Shown: positions 1 through 13,301, counted from the first letter of the stretch. The stretch is DNA of 64,000 bases from Polytrichum commune (GCA_950295325.1 OX485803.1:8432001-8496000); one strand, 5' to 3'. Notes: generated by a model from the sequence alone, not told the origin. A program made the numbers and translations.

Positions 1-964
1 AGTTGGATTTGCTAACCATCTAGTGCTAATCACATATTTCACATCCTAGGAGAAGTGGGATAGTTGGAAAAAAAATATCCATTAAAGACCCATTTACCTC
101 CTATCTACACCTACCCCCCCCCCCCACACACACACACATTGGGCTTCATTGCCATGTTTGACACGTTTGGGACATGTTTGATATTGGGTGTTACCAATAA
201 TACTTTTGAAGTAATGTTATAATGGCAACTCCCACGAGGAAGCAAGACCTAACATAGATTCCATCACTGGTCTTGAATGCATGAGCTAATTATGGTTGTG
301 TCAGATGATGCGAAAGTCGCCGCCTTGGGGACCGTGCATGGGCAATTTACCCATGATAATTCTCAATGTTTTGATGTTTTAGTATTATATAGTGGTAATA
401 TGTTAGTGTTACAATCTTACACCACATAAATGATTCGTAATTAGGATAGGTATACATGGTAGATCAACATTCCCATTTTGTTTCCTAGAGGATCTCAATA
501 ACAAAGAACAAGATGGGAGTGGATTTTGGTGCTCCCCATGATGTGGGGAACTTCAAAATCCACTTTCATCATCTCCCCTAAGAATATGTGGATAGCATAG
601 TTGGAATACATTTTGGGAGGAAAAAGATGCATGTGTCAAATTCCACTGCCCACACTTGTGTTTCTATAACATTAAAATAACATGTCACATAACTATCCTA
701 TTTTTAAGCATTCCAAATTTCAAATCCCAAACGAATCCCTCGAGTTTCTGCTTGCCTCTAAAACACTGAAACATTGGAACATTAAAACATCAAATGTATG
801 TAATCACTAGGTACAATGTGAACATTCACATGTATGTAGCCTCCCCAAGGTGACGTGCTTTGCCAATTCTAACATGGCCATACCTAGCTTGTGCAGTCAA
901 GACTAGTGACGGAAAACATATTGAGGGGAAGCAAAAACTCCTCCCAAAAGGTGTAACTTACACG
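1..964. other. gene-free AT-rich stretch
   Basis: No coding region, RNA gene or clear element is seen. A run of C followed by CA repeats lies near 111-138. Confidence 0.6.
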
Positions 965-967
965 TTA

Positions 968-1209
968 GGGCAAGCTCGCATGGGGTCCCAGGTCCCCACA
1001 CAGAGAGGTAAAGTGCCAACTTTTGAGCCTCAAGCAAACCATTCAAACACGATAAAACTATCATTAAAGTTCTCGCTTGTTCAGAGAGTCGGACCTAGCT
1101 TTTTGCTCGACCCAACTCAAAAGGCAATTCTCGAGCCTCACCTCCCAAAAGTGATGCCATGCGGGCATCCATGCCATACTTGGGACTCGGGACCCGTGTG
1201 GAATGGCCC
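968..1209. mobile_element. Tourist-like MITE (PIF/Harbinger type)
   Basis: The element starts GGGCAAGCTCGCATGGGGTC and its other end, read inward, is GGGCCATTCCACACGGGTCC. It is flanked on both sides by TTA (965-967 and 1210-1212), the 3-bp duplication expected of PIF/Harbinger elements. Its interior matches the members at 17135 and 29157, sharing a block around GGAGGTGAGGCT. A long open frame crosses it but has no recognisable protein and is taken as chance. Confidence 0.75.
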
Positions 1210-1212
1210 TTA

Positions 1213-1960
1213 GGGTGCACTTGGATTCATGCCCGGGTCTCCTTTAACCCTAAACCTAACCCCCTTGGACAATAATAGCGATTGTGTGTTGGATAGCCCG
1301 AAACGATGCTTGCATGGAAGACGACGACTGTTTCAAAGGGCCAAACGCTCCCCTTCAGCTTACTATAGAAACTTGCCTTGCTTGGGAGAAAACAAAAGGG
1401 GTGAAGGGACTAGGCCATTGGTCCAGCTAGGCATGGCCACGTCATCACCAGATATATTCAGCGCATATCCGCTTTATTCCGTAGATGCTGTGAGCAACAA
1501 CCAGGCGGAGTGATCTGGAGGGCCACGTCATCACCGCCGGATAGATACCCCTCCACCTCACCTACCCCACCCCCCCCCCCCACCTCCTCCATTTGGAACA
1601 CATCCTTTATGGTATGCAAGTGTCACTTACTATTCGGAGTTAGCAAATACTATAACTACTTTACTTCAGATGTGATATTTTGCCGAGTAAAGTAATTTTT
1701 GTTATGTTTTATAATTATGTCTAAATAACTTATTCAACCTTTGTTAGTAACAATTGAATTCACAAGTAAGAAGTTATTGCATCGCATGATTTCAAGTAGT
1801 AAGTGACAGTAAATATCATACATGGTGTAGTGCCATTCGTCGTTTATAACATCCAACTCCAAAAGATTGTCCAGGTTTACAGTAGAGTCGATTTCAGTTG
1901 GGCACCCATCAACATTACCAAGGTAATTAACAAGAATCTAGTAAAAACTTGAACCTCATG
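1213..1960. other. gene-free stretch
   Basis: It has short frames with no recognisable protein and a poly-C run near 1568-1582. No element boundary could be placed. Confidence 0.5.
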
Positions 1961-1966
1961 TATGTG

Positions 1967-2352
1967 TGGTTAAATTTGACTCATGTTAGTGACCTCGTGT
2001 TAGTCTCACTATGGTAACTTTTTGGATGACACTTTCTTATGAATAAGTGAAGAAATGTTGTCAAGGATGGTGGATGAGCTCATCCAGTGGCCAAAACCCT
2101 ACATTCTCTTGTCACCAACGTGCGATGAAATGTTGTCATGGATGGTTGGAATTTGGATGAAAATCATTTGGCAAGTGACCATAATTGCACCACTGTAACC
2201 CCTATAATCCCACAAAGGTAATAATACAAGGGATGGCAAAGAATGTTGGATGACAATAGATTACGGTAGTGTTGGTGACACTCCACCGTGGTTTACAATT
2301 AGCAGTGAGCAAGACGATTAGTATTGGTGACACTAAATATCATTTTTTAGTG
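1967..2352 (-). mobile_element. CACTA-ended, TA-flanked MITE (diverged)
   Basis: This is an inverted copy of the element at 12919-13299, sharing blocks such as ATGGATGATTGAAATTTGGATGA-like text and the GTTGGTGACACT region. The right end is TTTTTTAGTG followed by TA. The left end is worn and only roughly placed. Confidence 0.6.
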
Positions 2353-2631
2353 TACTTGTGTTATTTGGGTACAAAATGATATTCTCGTTAAAAATTTATA
2401 GCAACATGTAGCTTTCCGTATGATACCCCACACTAATTATACATAATTGTATAGCTTATGTAGTATTCATATTCAACCAATCATGATCAATGATGAATGT
2501 TGGTTTTTGAAAATACATGTAATTATTATAAATTTTACAGAAGCAATTGCTTTACGTGAGTAGTAGTGGATGTTGAAAGACGCAGGTGGCCATTTACGAC
2601 CAGTGTGAGTACCATAAAAAAAAGATGGAAA

Positions 2632-2850
2632 TCATCATATATGAACGTACCTCTCATTCATCCAACAAAAAAGCTCTGAAATAGTATGCATTTCGAATGT
2701 CACTTTTGTTTAGTTTACTTGACAACATAATGACTAAGCTTCAAAGAAAGACCATGCGTTAGTCTACTCAAGGTCATTGGAGTTGTGGGCAACAAGCCTA
2801 TAGGAAGTCAATCCGAATGATGGATGGATGAGAAGTATGGTTAAATACCA
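2632..2850. mobile_element. MITE, GTACCTCTCAT family (diverged)
   Basis: The left side reads ATATGAACGTACCTCTCATT and the right side carries a worn inverted copy (GGATGAGAAGTATGGTTAAA). The same ends occur at 8165, 28046, 28777 and 30195. The boundaries are approximate. Confidence 0.4.
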
Positions 2851-2852
2851 TT

Positions 2853-4622
2853 ATTCTCTCCTCAATATCATCCAAGTCCTTATAGATTAAATTATATTAG
2901 TCGTTTCCTCAAGGATGGCCGGGCTACTTTATTATCGTAACATGCATGCATCCAAGTTTAATTATCACTTAAAAGGTTGCGACTCATCTCCACCCGGCGA
3001 GTGACATGCATTGTGGATTCCCTTCTCCAATCATTCATGCTATTGTTACCCGATGGCCGGCCCAATCATTGTGGGGGTTGTCTTAAAATGCCATGGGCTT
3101 CAAAGGGCTTAAGGAATTTCATAGGGGATGAATATTGAGCGATCTCGTTGTCCCGGTTATAGAGTTAAACAAAGACTTTGATTCGGTTAAATAATAAATC
3201 TATCAACCCCTAATTTCTCTAAAAATCTATATGGAATATGTGATCTCAATTTCAACGACCGTAGTTGAAGATCTAAAGTTTCTTTTGACAAACCCAACCA
3301 TGTAGATGTTTGCAAGTTAGAGGTGACTACTCGTGATCCAAATTTGAAATGTTGAGTCTCTATTATGTAAGAGATTATAATAGGAATGTCAATAGTGGTC
3401 TTGAGCGGCAACAATTTAGAGATTGAATCGGGGTTGGAACCTTCATTCAAATCATCTCCAAATGACAAAATGTTACCCACATTCACGAGAGGGGGCAATA
3501 TACCTACTCAAATAACTCACAAATCATGAAGCCATCATTTTTTTGATTTGTTGACAAGTTTTGCATTTTGAAGCAGTTGTGCCACGACTATGCGCCTTCC
3601 ACATGGATACCCACCAACACATGTCCAACTAAAAATTCCAACGGTAGAGGTTTAGGATATATTGTGTTTGGGTGTCGTGCAATATTTTCAGATCAATTGG
3701 GAATCATTTGCACACATGGACCCACAAGAAAACATGTTAAAGATACGTTGCCCTTAACTGTGGAAGTGCCAAATCTGCAGCATGCATTCGTGAAGCGGTT
3801 CCACTGTAAACCAATTGAGAGCACACTCCCACAAATGGATTGAAACTATCCACGTGGCAAGACATAAAGATAGATAGAAACTCCGGTCCCTTTTTAGCAA
3901 GGGGCCGGCGTGAATAAAGTGTCCGTTCGTAATGCCAATGACCTGATGCCCAGCAAGACATAACATACTTGAACATGAACAAGAAAAAATAGTTGAAACC
4001 GTCTAAAACCCATCCGAACTAAGTGTCAAAGGGGTCAGAGCAAACTGGTCACAACCATACTATGATCGCACATGGCATTAAGGGTTGATTAAGATGGAGA
4101 ATGTTGTGAGCTTTTTCTTTCCATGTTAAAAAATCATGATACCATGTAAGATTTGTATCCCTCACGTGGTTGAAGGTGTTCATAGAATCTCAAGCTAGTT
4201 TCTCATGGATAGTCCTGTCAAGGGTAGAAGGTTCAGGAAATAGTGTGATGGTGTTACATAACGTAAAGATAAAATAGGTCAGAAAAAGGTCCCCAAACAT
4301 GATAGTAAAGTGGGGTAAATCCTTGAGGACTGAAAAGCATAAAAAGCAGATCACAAAGGATTTTTGGAAAGTTGGAGGAGTAGGAATAGCCACAGGACGC
4401 TTAAAGGAGGCCCCCGTCCTTCGTTGCCAGTGGACAAGCAGGCCCTGCTATTTATGTTCAAACGTGCCTTATAATCTAAGGACATGTGGGCCGAAGAAAG
4501 AGTGGTTTTCGTTATGATGTATGTATCCCTTGTGGTGAAGTAGAGGAGGCATGTGTTAGGATACGGGTAAGGAGTAGCTAGAGAGCTCCGAGGTTTGAGT
4601 CTCGAGTGTCACGAGGGACGAG
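2853..4622. other. no recognisable gene
   Basis: Frames of about 100 codons (3187-3498 minus and 3568-3843 plus) do not resemble known proteins and show no splice or promoter context. A block near 4570-4610 has a weak resemblance to a pol III box B, but too little to call a SINE. Confidence 0.45.
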
Positions 4623-4627
4623 CCTGA

Positions 4628-5127
4628 GGGCCACTTCACACACGAGCCAAGAGCCGTGACCATGAGATTGTGAGAGCCCAAAATAAAGCGTCCAAAGGCC
4701 GTCCCAACACACCTCCAAAATCACATAGTGTGGTCATGGACCCTCAAGTGTAGTGTGAAGTCATAATGTGACCGGACCCTCAACCAAATGCTATTTCAAT
4801 GAATTTTTATTCATGCGGGTCCTCACACATGATAAAGTAGAATAAACTAATGGTTGTGAACGTTCGGAGTGCCATGGTCTCTCGGTTCTATGTTGGGCCT
4901 ACCTCCAAGAGGTGGTTTTTGAAACTAGTCCAATTGACCATGAAACATGATCCATTTGATGCCATGTGGGAAGCCATGTAGACTTTACACCCATCTTGCA
5001 TTCACGTACTCCGTTGGTCCCTCAAGCGTAGTGTGAAGCGAACTTGGATTGGCTCCGTTCTTTCCACCAATGAGAGTGCTTGAAGTGTGATAGTCACGGG
5101 CTCTCAGTCCCATGTGTGAAGTGGCCC
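4628..5127. mobile_element. Tourist-like MITE with perfect ends
   Basis: The 15-bp terminal inverted repeats GGGCCACTTCACACA are perfect. The flanks are TGA on both sides (4625-4627 and 5128-5130), a 3-bp target duplication. The element is 500 bp with internal sub-repeats of the end sequence, as in the element at 19152, and has no transposase frame. The intact ends and duplication suggest it is younger than its relatives. Confidence 0.85.
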
Positions 5128-5326
5128 TGAGGCGTCCCTAACCATGGGAGGCAAGCACATGAACCACAAAGGAATTTATGAGACGCACGTTGATGGAATC
5201 AGGGGGAGGAATCGGTGTGTAGATCCTACCAAGAGCGCCCAGAGAGCCTTAGGATATGGAGATGCTAGGGATCATGACACCATATCATAGATCACCACTG
5301 CATCTGCAGTTGTTGTTAGAAGCTCA

Positions 5327-5472
5327 CCCACACTTGTTGGTGCGGGCCACCAGTGAACGGTTCCTACCAAAATCGGTTACATCAAGTGGTTATCACTGGG
5401 CGAACCGGTGGTTAAAAGTGGCCCCTTGTTGGTAGGAGTTGTTTATTGGTCACCCACACCAGTAAATGTGGG
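5327..5472. mobile_element. 146-bp foldback element
   Basis: The two halves are imperfect inverted copies over about 45 bp each. The left reads CCCACACTTGTTGGTGCGGG; the right, read inward, is CCCACATTTACTGGTGTGGG. As single-stranded DNA or RNA it would form one long hairpin. No duplicated flank is obvious and the family is not known to me. Confidence 0.7.
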
Positions 5473-5474
5473 CA

Positions 5475-8160
5475 TTGTATAAGACCAAATGGGGCCAAAG
5501 GGGTCGGAGAAGAGCCTCTAGTTTCTTGACCGAAGGCATGTCCTTTTTGGTGCAAATGAGCACTGGAGTGTTAGGGAGGATATATGATCATCCGAATAAT
5601 GAGGATTGAGAATCTACGTTTACAAGTCCATTCATAACACAAATGTAACTTGCAAGGTTCCTTGTATTACATGTGACTTTTTAACTAGTTTCACCCAATT
5701 GATACTTAACAAACCGTCTGGGGTCCACCTTGGGCAATCATGGATGGGTAGTCACCCTCCCCAACTCCTAAGATCTTGAGTATGTCATGTGGTGTTACTA
5801 GGTTGGTTATTTTCATCCCAGGTGGTCAATTTTTTTTGTTTTAAGGGTGGTTAAGGAGGTTCCAAGTCCAAGAAATTTGGGGTTCAAAACAAGCCATATG
5901 GGACCCATTTATTGAATAATTGACATAGTTGGTAGTGTGTATATATTCCAGAAACTTCAAGAAATGTCCAATAAGCTATTTTGTATCACAATTGAACGTA
6001 ACGAGTTGTCCATACCCAAATGTGTACGAGGCTCACATTGGTAGTTGGGAATTGTTTACATGAAGCACATGATGATTGTATTTTTAGTGATCTTTGAGAT
6101 CTTTCCAATTAGCGGTTACTTATCATATTCCAATGACCCAAGCTAGATGCCATATCACTAGCTCTCACAATATAAAAGACACCCTACATGACAACCATAC
6201 ATTTACCGATAGCTTCAAGATTATCCACCTAATAAACAACCATATATAGGCACATGTTTCCATAACATCACCACCCAAACAAACTCTGAATATCATCCAC
6301 AGTCCACCATGTAACCCACTAAAAAAACCAAATTCAAAAAGTATGGGCCTCCACAGGAATCGAAGAAATCGACCTAGCATGCACGCTAGCAAACATGGGG
6401 ACATTGTCACCCTATTTCACACATGCACGTTTACATAGCATGTACTATTCCATGTATGCTAATAAAAGCACCCTCCGCCACCAACCTTACTACATCTTTA
6501 CTAGCACAATAAATTTTATTTATTTATTTAAGAAAAACCTCCAAATCCTCGTCAAAACGGAATACCACAAGATTTATAGAGGAGGCAAAACAATTCCCAT
6601 GTGCAAACAAATGGGTCACCAATGACCACATCAACCCAAAACTCTCCAACCCAAATGCATCATTGTGCTTTTGGAGGACAAAACTAAATTTTAATGCACA
6701 ATTCACATGATTATGAAAAATTGGATGCGCCCAATGTATGGGGATCCACCGAAATTCTCTTTTGGCCATACATATATACCAACCCCAATTGCACACATTG
6801 TTACAATAATGATAGAGGCACATGGCCACGCCTACTCTTCACACCCACCAATGCATTCTTCAAAGGCCTTGAATTGCTTGCTACAACTCTACTACTTTAA
6901 ACTACAAACATGCTAAAGTCATGCGTGCACACAAGGCACCTCACACTCACCAATGCTAGTACATAAAACAACAAAACTCAAACAACACTATTTCACCATG
7001 GATACTTAGTTGCTCTTGTAACACACATGAATATAGTTGTATGACAAGAATTTGCCCATGCAAGTTGCACATAAAGGGCGTTGCACCTGAACACATATGC
7101 CCCTAAATCCCAATGTCTGAACTCAAAACTCAATTAGTAGAAAGTACAATCACACATGGTCAATACAAAGATATAGCCTTACAAACCAAAGGAGACACAT
7201 ACAACCATCTAAGCCAAAGATGGCAAGTTAACTCGCTTATTATTATTATTATTGATTATTGTTGTTGTTGTTATTATTATTATTATTATTAGGATTATTA
7301 TTATGGAACATTGGGCTTTTTACACTAGATTGCTATGTCTGTTCACCCTCTCCTATACTCATCGTTACAAATTTAAAAGCTAGAGGCACCATACACACTA
7401 AAGCATTAAACCACTAGAGAACTTCCACATTCCACTGTCAATCATTAAGTAATCAATGAAAAATACACCAAAATGCATGTAATATCACACAATTCTCATT
7501 TTAAATAAGCAACCCCTTGATTATTACATAATAAAAAAATCCCAATTACTCCCCCCCCCCCCTCTTTTAGCATTGATCCATATTAACACATGACCACAAA
7601 GACCACCCATTGAAAAGCATACACTACAACTTACTTTGAAAGGGATTCTTGAACATGTAGGGCCAACATGCTCTTATATACATAGACATAGATGTCAATG
7701 TTTCTTTTTTCCTTTATTTCTCTACGATGAGTTGTTTGAACATTGTAAGCTCCCAACCTTTGGATTTTTGTGCCATCCATATTGTGATAATTTTTTCTTT
7801 GAATGAGGCAAACGAGGAGTCCATTATTATCCTCAACCCCTCAAAAACTTCCCAATGAACTATCACCCATTAAATGTCAGTGAACTATGTGAACATAGTG
7901 AACCCTCGAAGTACAAATGTACATTGTTGGGAATGTGGCTCAAACCTCCCTCAAAAATTAGTGCATGATCTTTATGCAAAAGATGCATGTGTTTATGATG
8001 TATGTTACAAAGCAAACAAATCAAAAAAATACATACATACGTGCACCAATTACTTCCTTAATTGTGATATTTTTTTCAGATTGAGATTGACCTGATTGCA
8101 AGAGGGGATTGTTGCATACAAGCGTACCACTCTTCTATTCAACGTAAAAAAACTAACCCC
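5475..8160. other. gene-free AT-rich stretch with microsatellites
   Basis: A compound TTA/TTG microsatellite runs at about 7238-7303 and a poly-C run at about 7551-7562. Minus-strand frames at 6165-6410 and 6524-6829 do not resemble a known family. Confidence 0.5.
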
Positions 8161-8164
8161 GGGT

Positions 8165-8335
8165 GAGTTTATGGCTGAAAATATCATCTCAAATTAATTG
8201 GAGTAGACTAATGTGGGATCTTTGAAGCTAATTTCAATGTCAAGCTGACTTTAAAAGACATTCAAATTGCATACTATTTCAAGACTTGTAGGTTAGATGA
8301 ACGAGGAGTACACTCATATGCGATGTCATTTCCTC
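8165..8335. mobile_element. MITE, GTACCTCTCAT family (right half)
   Basis: It ends GAGTACACTCATATGCGATG, the inverted family terminus, and shares an interior block (CTCAAAT...AGACTAATG) with the copy at 28777-28997. The left half is not seen. Confidence 0.45.
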
Positions 8336-8889
8336 TCGCCCAATCATTACGGTGTTGGAGTAAAGGTGAACGGTTGAACATATGAATGATCAATAGTAAC
8401 TTGGTGTAAGCTACCTTGAGTCATATCTTCGGATAGCAACATGATGTCATGATGGACCCCCATGTCGTACTTTGAACTACTTTGAGAACATAAATGATAA
8501 AGTGCAACCAACCTTTGAAACCCTTGCCTATATTGATTTCCATGTTGTCATGACGGAAATGGCATCAATTACAACTAGAATTTCTTTTTAGGTGGCCACC
8601 CACCATTTAAGTGTAAATGCAATTGATTGCAACACCGAGATAGTATTGCATGGTGGCCAAAGTATCTCCTTTGTTTCCCGCCATTCTATGTGTTAGTGTG
8701 GGGTTGTTATCTTAGAGGAGGTTGAAATGTAGGCTAGTTCACCTTGTGCAATTACCGAACCTCCTCAAAGCATTTAGAAATTTTTATACTATAAAGTTTT
8801 GTTTATACCGTGGTATTCCTCGTCATTATCCCTGCATGCGCTCCAATTTTTACGCGTTTTGCATTGTGTCGCCTTAAGCAAACTAGGTA

Positions 8890-9393
8890 CAGTAATCTCC
8901 CGCTTAAGTACGCACCCGTCTAAGTACGCATCCCGGTTAAGTGCGCAATTCTTTTGAAAAAATGAGGGTTCATACTTTATTGTTTGAACATGCCATACAA
9001 AGTCATTTGCCGTGAATGCATGAAATTTTTACACTTGACATTCAATGTCAGTTTGTTGACATTTTGTTGAAACTTCTCAAACAATCGTCGCAGTTCATCA
9101 TACATTTGTCCAGCTTCCGTTTGAACACCGGAGCAAAGCAATTGGTCGTCGATGTTAAGGACAATGTTGTGTAGAGCTTCAAAGCCTTTGAAGTCGGTGG
9201 CATTTTTTGATTCAACAAATGTTTCGATAGGCTGGATTTCGGTCAAGCGGGTTGTCTCAAGTTTCATCCGTTTCCCATTGCAATTCATCGAATCAAAGGG
9301 TCTAAAAAACGATATGAGTAAAGTATGCACCTACCAACTAAGTGCGCACCAACGGCTCTGGTTCAAAGTGTGTACTTAAGCAGGAGATTACTG
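8890..9393 (-). mobile_element. pogo-like (Tc1/mariner superfamily) short transposon
   Basis: The terminal inverted repeats are about 25 bp with two mismatches, starting CAGTAATCTCC, and are flanked on both sides by TA (8888-8889 and 9394-9395). Sub-terminal repeats of TAAGTxCGCA follow the left end three times and occur again near the right end. CAG starts, TA duplication and sub-terminal repeats are typical of pogo-like elements. At 504 bp it is much shorter than an autonomous copy, and nearly all of the interior is one reading frame on the minus strand (next entry). I infer an internal deletion that kept the end of the transposase gene. Confidence 0.85.
8977..9330 (-). pseudogene. retained C-terminal part of a pogo-like transposase (probable)
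   Basis: This is an open frame of about 117 codons without an ATG at its start; it opens just inside one terminal repeat and its stop lies about 85 bp from the other. It ends RQMTLYGMFKQ, close to a PCNA-interacting (PIP) box, Q-x-x-L-x-x-F-F, with Met in place of the first aromatic. A second PIP-like string, TLLISFF, lies at its N-terminal edge. Drosophila pogo transposase is known to bind PCNA through such a C-terminal box. No HTH or DDE catalytic part is present, so it cannot be an active transposase. The assignment rests on element type, position and motif, not on recognised overall similarity. A captured host fragment is the alternative. Confidence 0.45.
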
Positions 9394-9395
9394 TA

Positions 9396-12300
9396 TTGAT
9401 AAAAAAAAAAAAGCTAGTGTTGTGGTCACAATGTGTCTCTTAACTCTTAACCCTTGATTGCTTAAGTCATTATAGTCAACAAGTCACGTGAAGATGACAT
9501 GGAAGATGAGCAACTCTCAATTTGAGAATGTTATTTGTCCAAACTTTAAAGTTGTCACAAAGCACATACATGTTACATATGTATGGTTGACATCTAGAAT
9601 TAGCATATTGACATGGTGTGAATTGACGTATGAAAATTTGATTGTAAATATCCATTAAAAATCATACTAGTGTGTTTTATGATGCAAATGTTAATTAGAA
9701 TGACCAAAAGACCCTTTCAATGGTAAGTCACAAAAATTATAACCTCAATGCTAATGAGGGGTTTGTAATATTTATGACTTCCAAGTTGATTACATGCTTT
9801 ATTGACGGTTTCACTTTGAAAATGAAATCCCAATCAATTCTTTTTTTATGCAATGGAAGTGAACATATATATATATATAGGAAATTTGGACCTTGAAGAT
9901 GAAGTGCACTCAATATGGGTTATATGGTCAAGCAACCTTCAAGAATGCAAGGGCAATTTTAATTTTCAAAGTTGGGCAGAGCGGGCAAGAAGCACGGGCT
10001 ACATCCAGGTAGTGAAGGAGGCATGCATGGGGTGGGGCCCAACCTTGGGCAAATGTGATCTAGCATGGGTTCATATGGTGAGGATGAGTTGTATGGCTTC
10101 ATGTGATAGAGAAATCCCAACTCACTCTAGAAACGAGCTTCGACATCACCAAAAAAGAAACCCAAACAAAATTCGACTGTTGAACTAAGCGTGTGCACTA
10201 CAAGTATATATTTGCAAAACAAGACATTCACTTTGAATGATAATTATACAATGCACGATATAATGCTCATATAAAAAATCATGCATTTGCTTGTTTGAAC
10301 TTTCAACCTAAACCCATGGACATCTATGAGGAGTGTTACAACTATTGAATACTTCGAGATGTGTGTTAAACGTGGCCCATACGAAACCACGTGGGTGCAC
10401 GAAACGAGTATTAATTATGCCTAGGGGTTACAATTATACTAAAGGCATGAGTTTTTTATTCTAACTTTGTAAATATACCATGCATATTATTCATTTAATC
10501 CTAGTTGTATTCCTATTTTTAGGCTCACAATCAATCATAACAAAGTGGGTATCTACAATAGCTTCAAATGAATATTTCATCCAATATGTGAACCACATTC
10601 ATAGATGGATTGAGTATCAACAACCAATTGACCTCTTGGACCGGCCTTCCAATATGGAATTAGGGTTATGTTGGTGTCAAAATAAGAATGGATCAATGTG
10701 GACCTATGAGTTGATATATCATTTGATGTTAGAGTTAGATACCATTATTGCATTGGCTATAATGACTTACATTATAGAAAAAAAATTGTATGTGTTACAT
10801 CCAATGGATGGATGAGTGTTTCAACAATTTCATCAATAATAAATAAATAATTAATTATTACTGAGATTATTTTAGTCATAGTTTCCACATGATCTTTTTG
10901 GTGTATACATATGATTGGGGCCTATAGCGTGTTTTGTTTTTTTTTTGGTTTTTTTTCACTTGTGTATGTATTTGAGGAATTTCCTACATACATATTTGTA
11001 TGTACATCACTTCTAGGAGGGGAGGGGGGGGGGGGGATATTGTATGTTAAAGGTTTTAATTTCATGGTCATGCACATGCGTGGTTCTTGGTTCTATCATT
11101 TAGTGCACCCCATGAGTTGAATACACTTGACCATGAAATCTTGGAATCTTTAAAAATTGAAGGTACAAAAAACTTTAATAAAGGAAGCTACAAATGATGA
11201 TGAAGAATACATAACTTGTTTCTCCTTCAATTCTCCAATTGTCAATCATGGAGAACCCCAAAATTGGAAACATACCAACTCCTTGAAACCCTCAACATAC
11301 AACTTAGCCAACATCCCCAAGAGATAGAAAGTATTACTACATACAAAAGATTCAAGTCAACCTAAGTTTGTATCGCCCTCGCATAGAATGCATCAAACCA
11401 TAACCAAGTGGGTGACTTGCATACTCAAAGCTCCTACAAATTTGTAATTCAAGGATCCCATGGGAAAATCAAAGCAACATGATAAACAACATCAAGTTTG
11501 GCACCATAGGTACCATAGGTGGCATGGTTGTAGATGAAACAAATTATTGCGGAGAATATGAAGAAAGAGTGTTTTCTGCATACCCAAGGAGAAAGTTTAT
11601 GTGTCGTTACAATGCTAAAGCTCAAGCTCAAGCTCAAGTGGGGGGAGGGGTGTATACATTAAGAGTCATTTGAGCATATTTGCTTATGCCCATACAACAA
11701 GTTTTTGGGTCTCTTTTTCTCTACTTACTAGTAGTGTAGAAGAAAAAAAGTTGTGCTTGAAAAACATCCTTACTTCCAGTCAAGAATCTCCACCAAAAAC
11801 AACTTATGTCCAAACCAAACTTTATAATCAACTCTTGTTTGTGATCACATTCATTGGCAATCTCCCCATAATAGTTTGAGATTGGGAGTCGGTATTCGCC
11901 ATCATCCATGTACTACATTCTAGTACGACAACATGTACATCGAAAACTCAACACAAACTCAAATTGGGAACAATTAGGTGTCACTTACATGTGCAAAAGA
12001 TGACTCATATCTCCCGAGTCACTACGAAATCGCAACATGACTTATATATTTCATGATACAACATTGTTTGCCCCACTACTTATGGGATATGGTTGAGGGG
12101 ACCTTTGCTTTCGACAGGTTGATTTTTTTTTTGCCTTTCCATGTGACGGGCATAGTTTCACTTTCGCTTTTCTTTCAATGGGCAATATTCATTTCAAACT
12201 TTATGCATGCCTTTCCTTTTTGCTTGGGACGGGTGCCAAAAGGATTAAACTATGGAAAACATAAAAGAGTGTAGTGGGAGCTCCATATTCCCCACATACT

Positions 12301-12914
12301 ATATTTGCTCCATGTAGTATGTATATAGATATATATAGATATATATATAATTTGGATGTTGCTTATCATGGATGACAAAACGACTTGTGTTGTCCAAACA
12401 AATTGCTTTGGATACCGGCCCACCATGAAGGTGTATACAGTCACCCGAGTCGACTAAACCCCAATGAAACCAAGAATGAGGAAGAAATCCTCCTCTTCGA
12501 ACACGTGTTTACTAAACAAGGGACAAAGATGTATTGTCCCCTTCCCATCTGATTTTAGTATAACCTAATTTAGCACAAGAGTTTGTTTTAAAAACATGGC
12601 TTCCACACCACCATTGCTATCTAGTCCTGAGCCTAGTTGGCAAAGAACATGACATGGTTTTAAAATAGAGATTCTAAACCTCGAGCATTGACCCTCTCTT
12701 CGGTACCTAGAGACGAGACAAGAATGTAGGACCTTTAAAAGTGTTGCGTCCGGCCCTTGTGATTGGTTACTTTTAGTTGAAGCTATGAGGGTGTGAGGAG
12801 CTTCACTAACAAAAACCGATGGTAAGGTACATGAGTGGTAAGACATTTGACCTTGCTTCAAAAACTATCCAACATGTCATTGCTTCGTAGACAAAACAAT
12901 GAGCATGTGTGAAA
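9396..12914. other. gene-free stretch
   Basis: Several frames of 60-111 codons have no recognisable protein. Short TA-rich microsatellites occur near 9868-9880 and 12318-12350, and a poly-G run near 11022-11036. Confidence 0.5.
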
Positions 12915-12918
12915 GCTA

Positions 12919-13299
12919 CACTAAATATGATATTGAGCGTCACCAATTCTTATTGTCTTGCTCAACACTGATTGTAACTGCAGTGTAGTGTCACCAACAC
13001 TAAATGTTAAACCCAACATTATTTGTAATTCCTTGTAATCTTTTTTTTGGGGGGGGGGGGATTATGGATGTATAGTGTTGCAATTATTGTCACTTACTAA
13101 GTGATTTTTCATCCAAATTTCAATCATCCATGACAATATTTTATCACAAGTTGTTGACATGAGTACGTAGGGGGTGGCCAATGGATGAACTCATCCATCA
13201 TCCCTGACAATATTTGTAAACTTATTCATAAGAAATATCTTTTGAAAAGCTACCATAGTGACATAAATTATCATATGACATTAAATATCATATTTAGTG
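12919..13299 (+). mobile_element. CACTA-ended, TA-flanked MITE (381 bp)
   Basis: It starts CACTAAATATGATATT and ends AAATATCATATTTAGTG, and is flanked by TA on both sides (12917-12918 and 13300-13301). The same interior occurs at 1967 (inverted), 46530, 49476 and 53828 (inverted). CACTA termini recall the En/Spm superfamily, but a 2-bp TA flank does not fit its 3-bp duplication, so the superfamily is left open. No coding capacity. Confidence 0.8.
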
Positions 13300-13301
13300 T
13301 A

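Noticed and set aside
860-1213. 117-codon plus-strand frame
   Set aside because: It ends inside a MITE whose ends and TTA duplication explain the sequence; the protein text is not recognisable.
4560-4625. Box B-like GGTTTGAGTCTCG, possible SINE
   Set aside because: There is no matching box A, tail or target duplication, and no similarity to the three SINEs.
12919-13299. Assignment to the En/Spm (CACTA) superfamily
   Set aside because: The ends begin CACTA, but the flanking duplication is TA, not 3 bp, so the assignment was left open.
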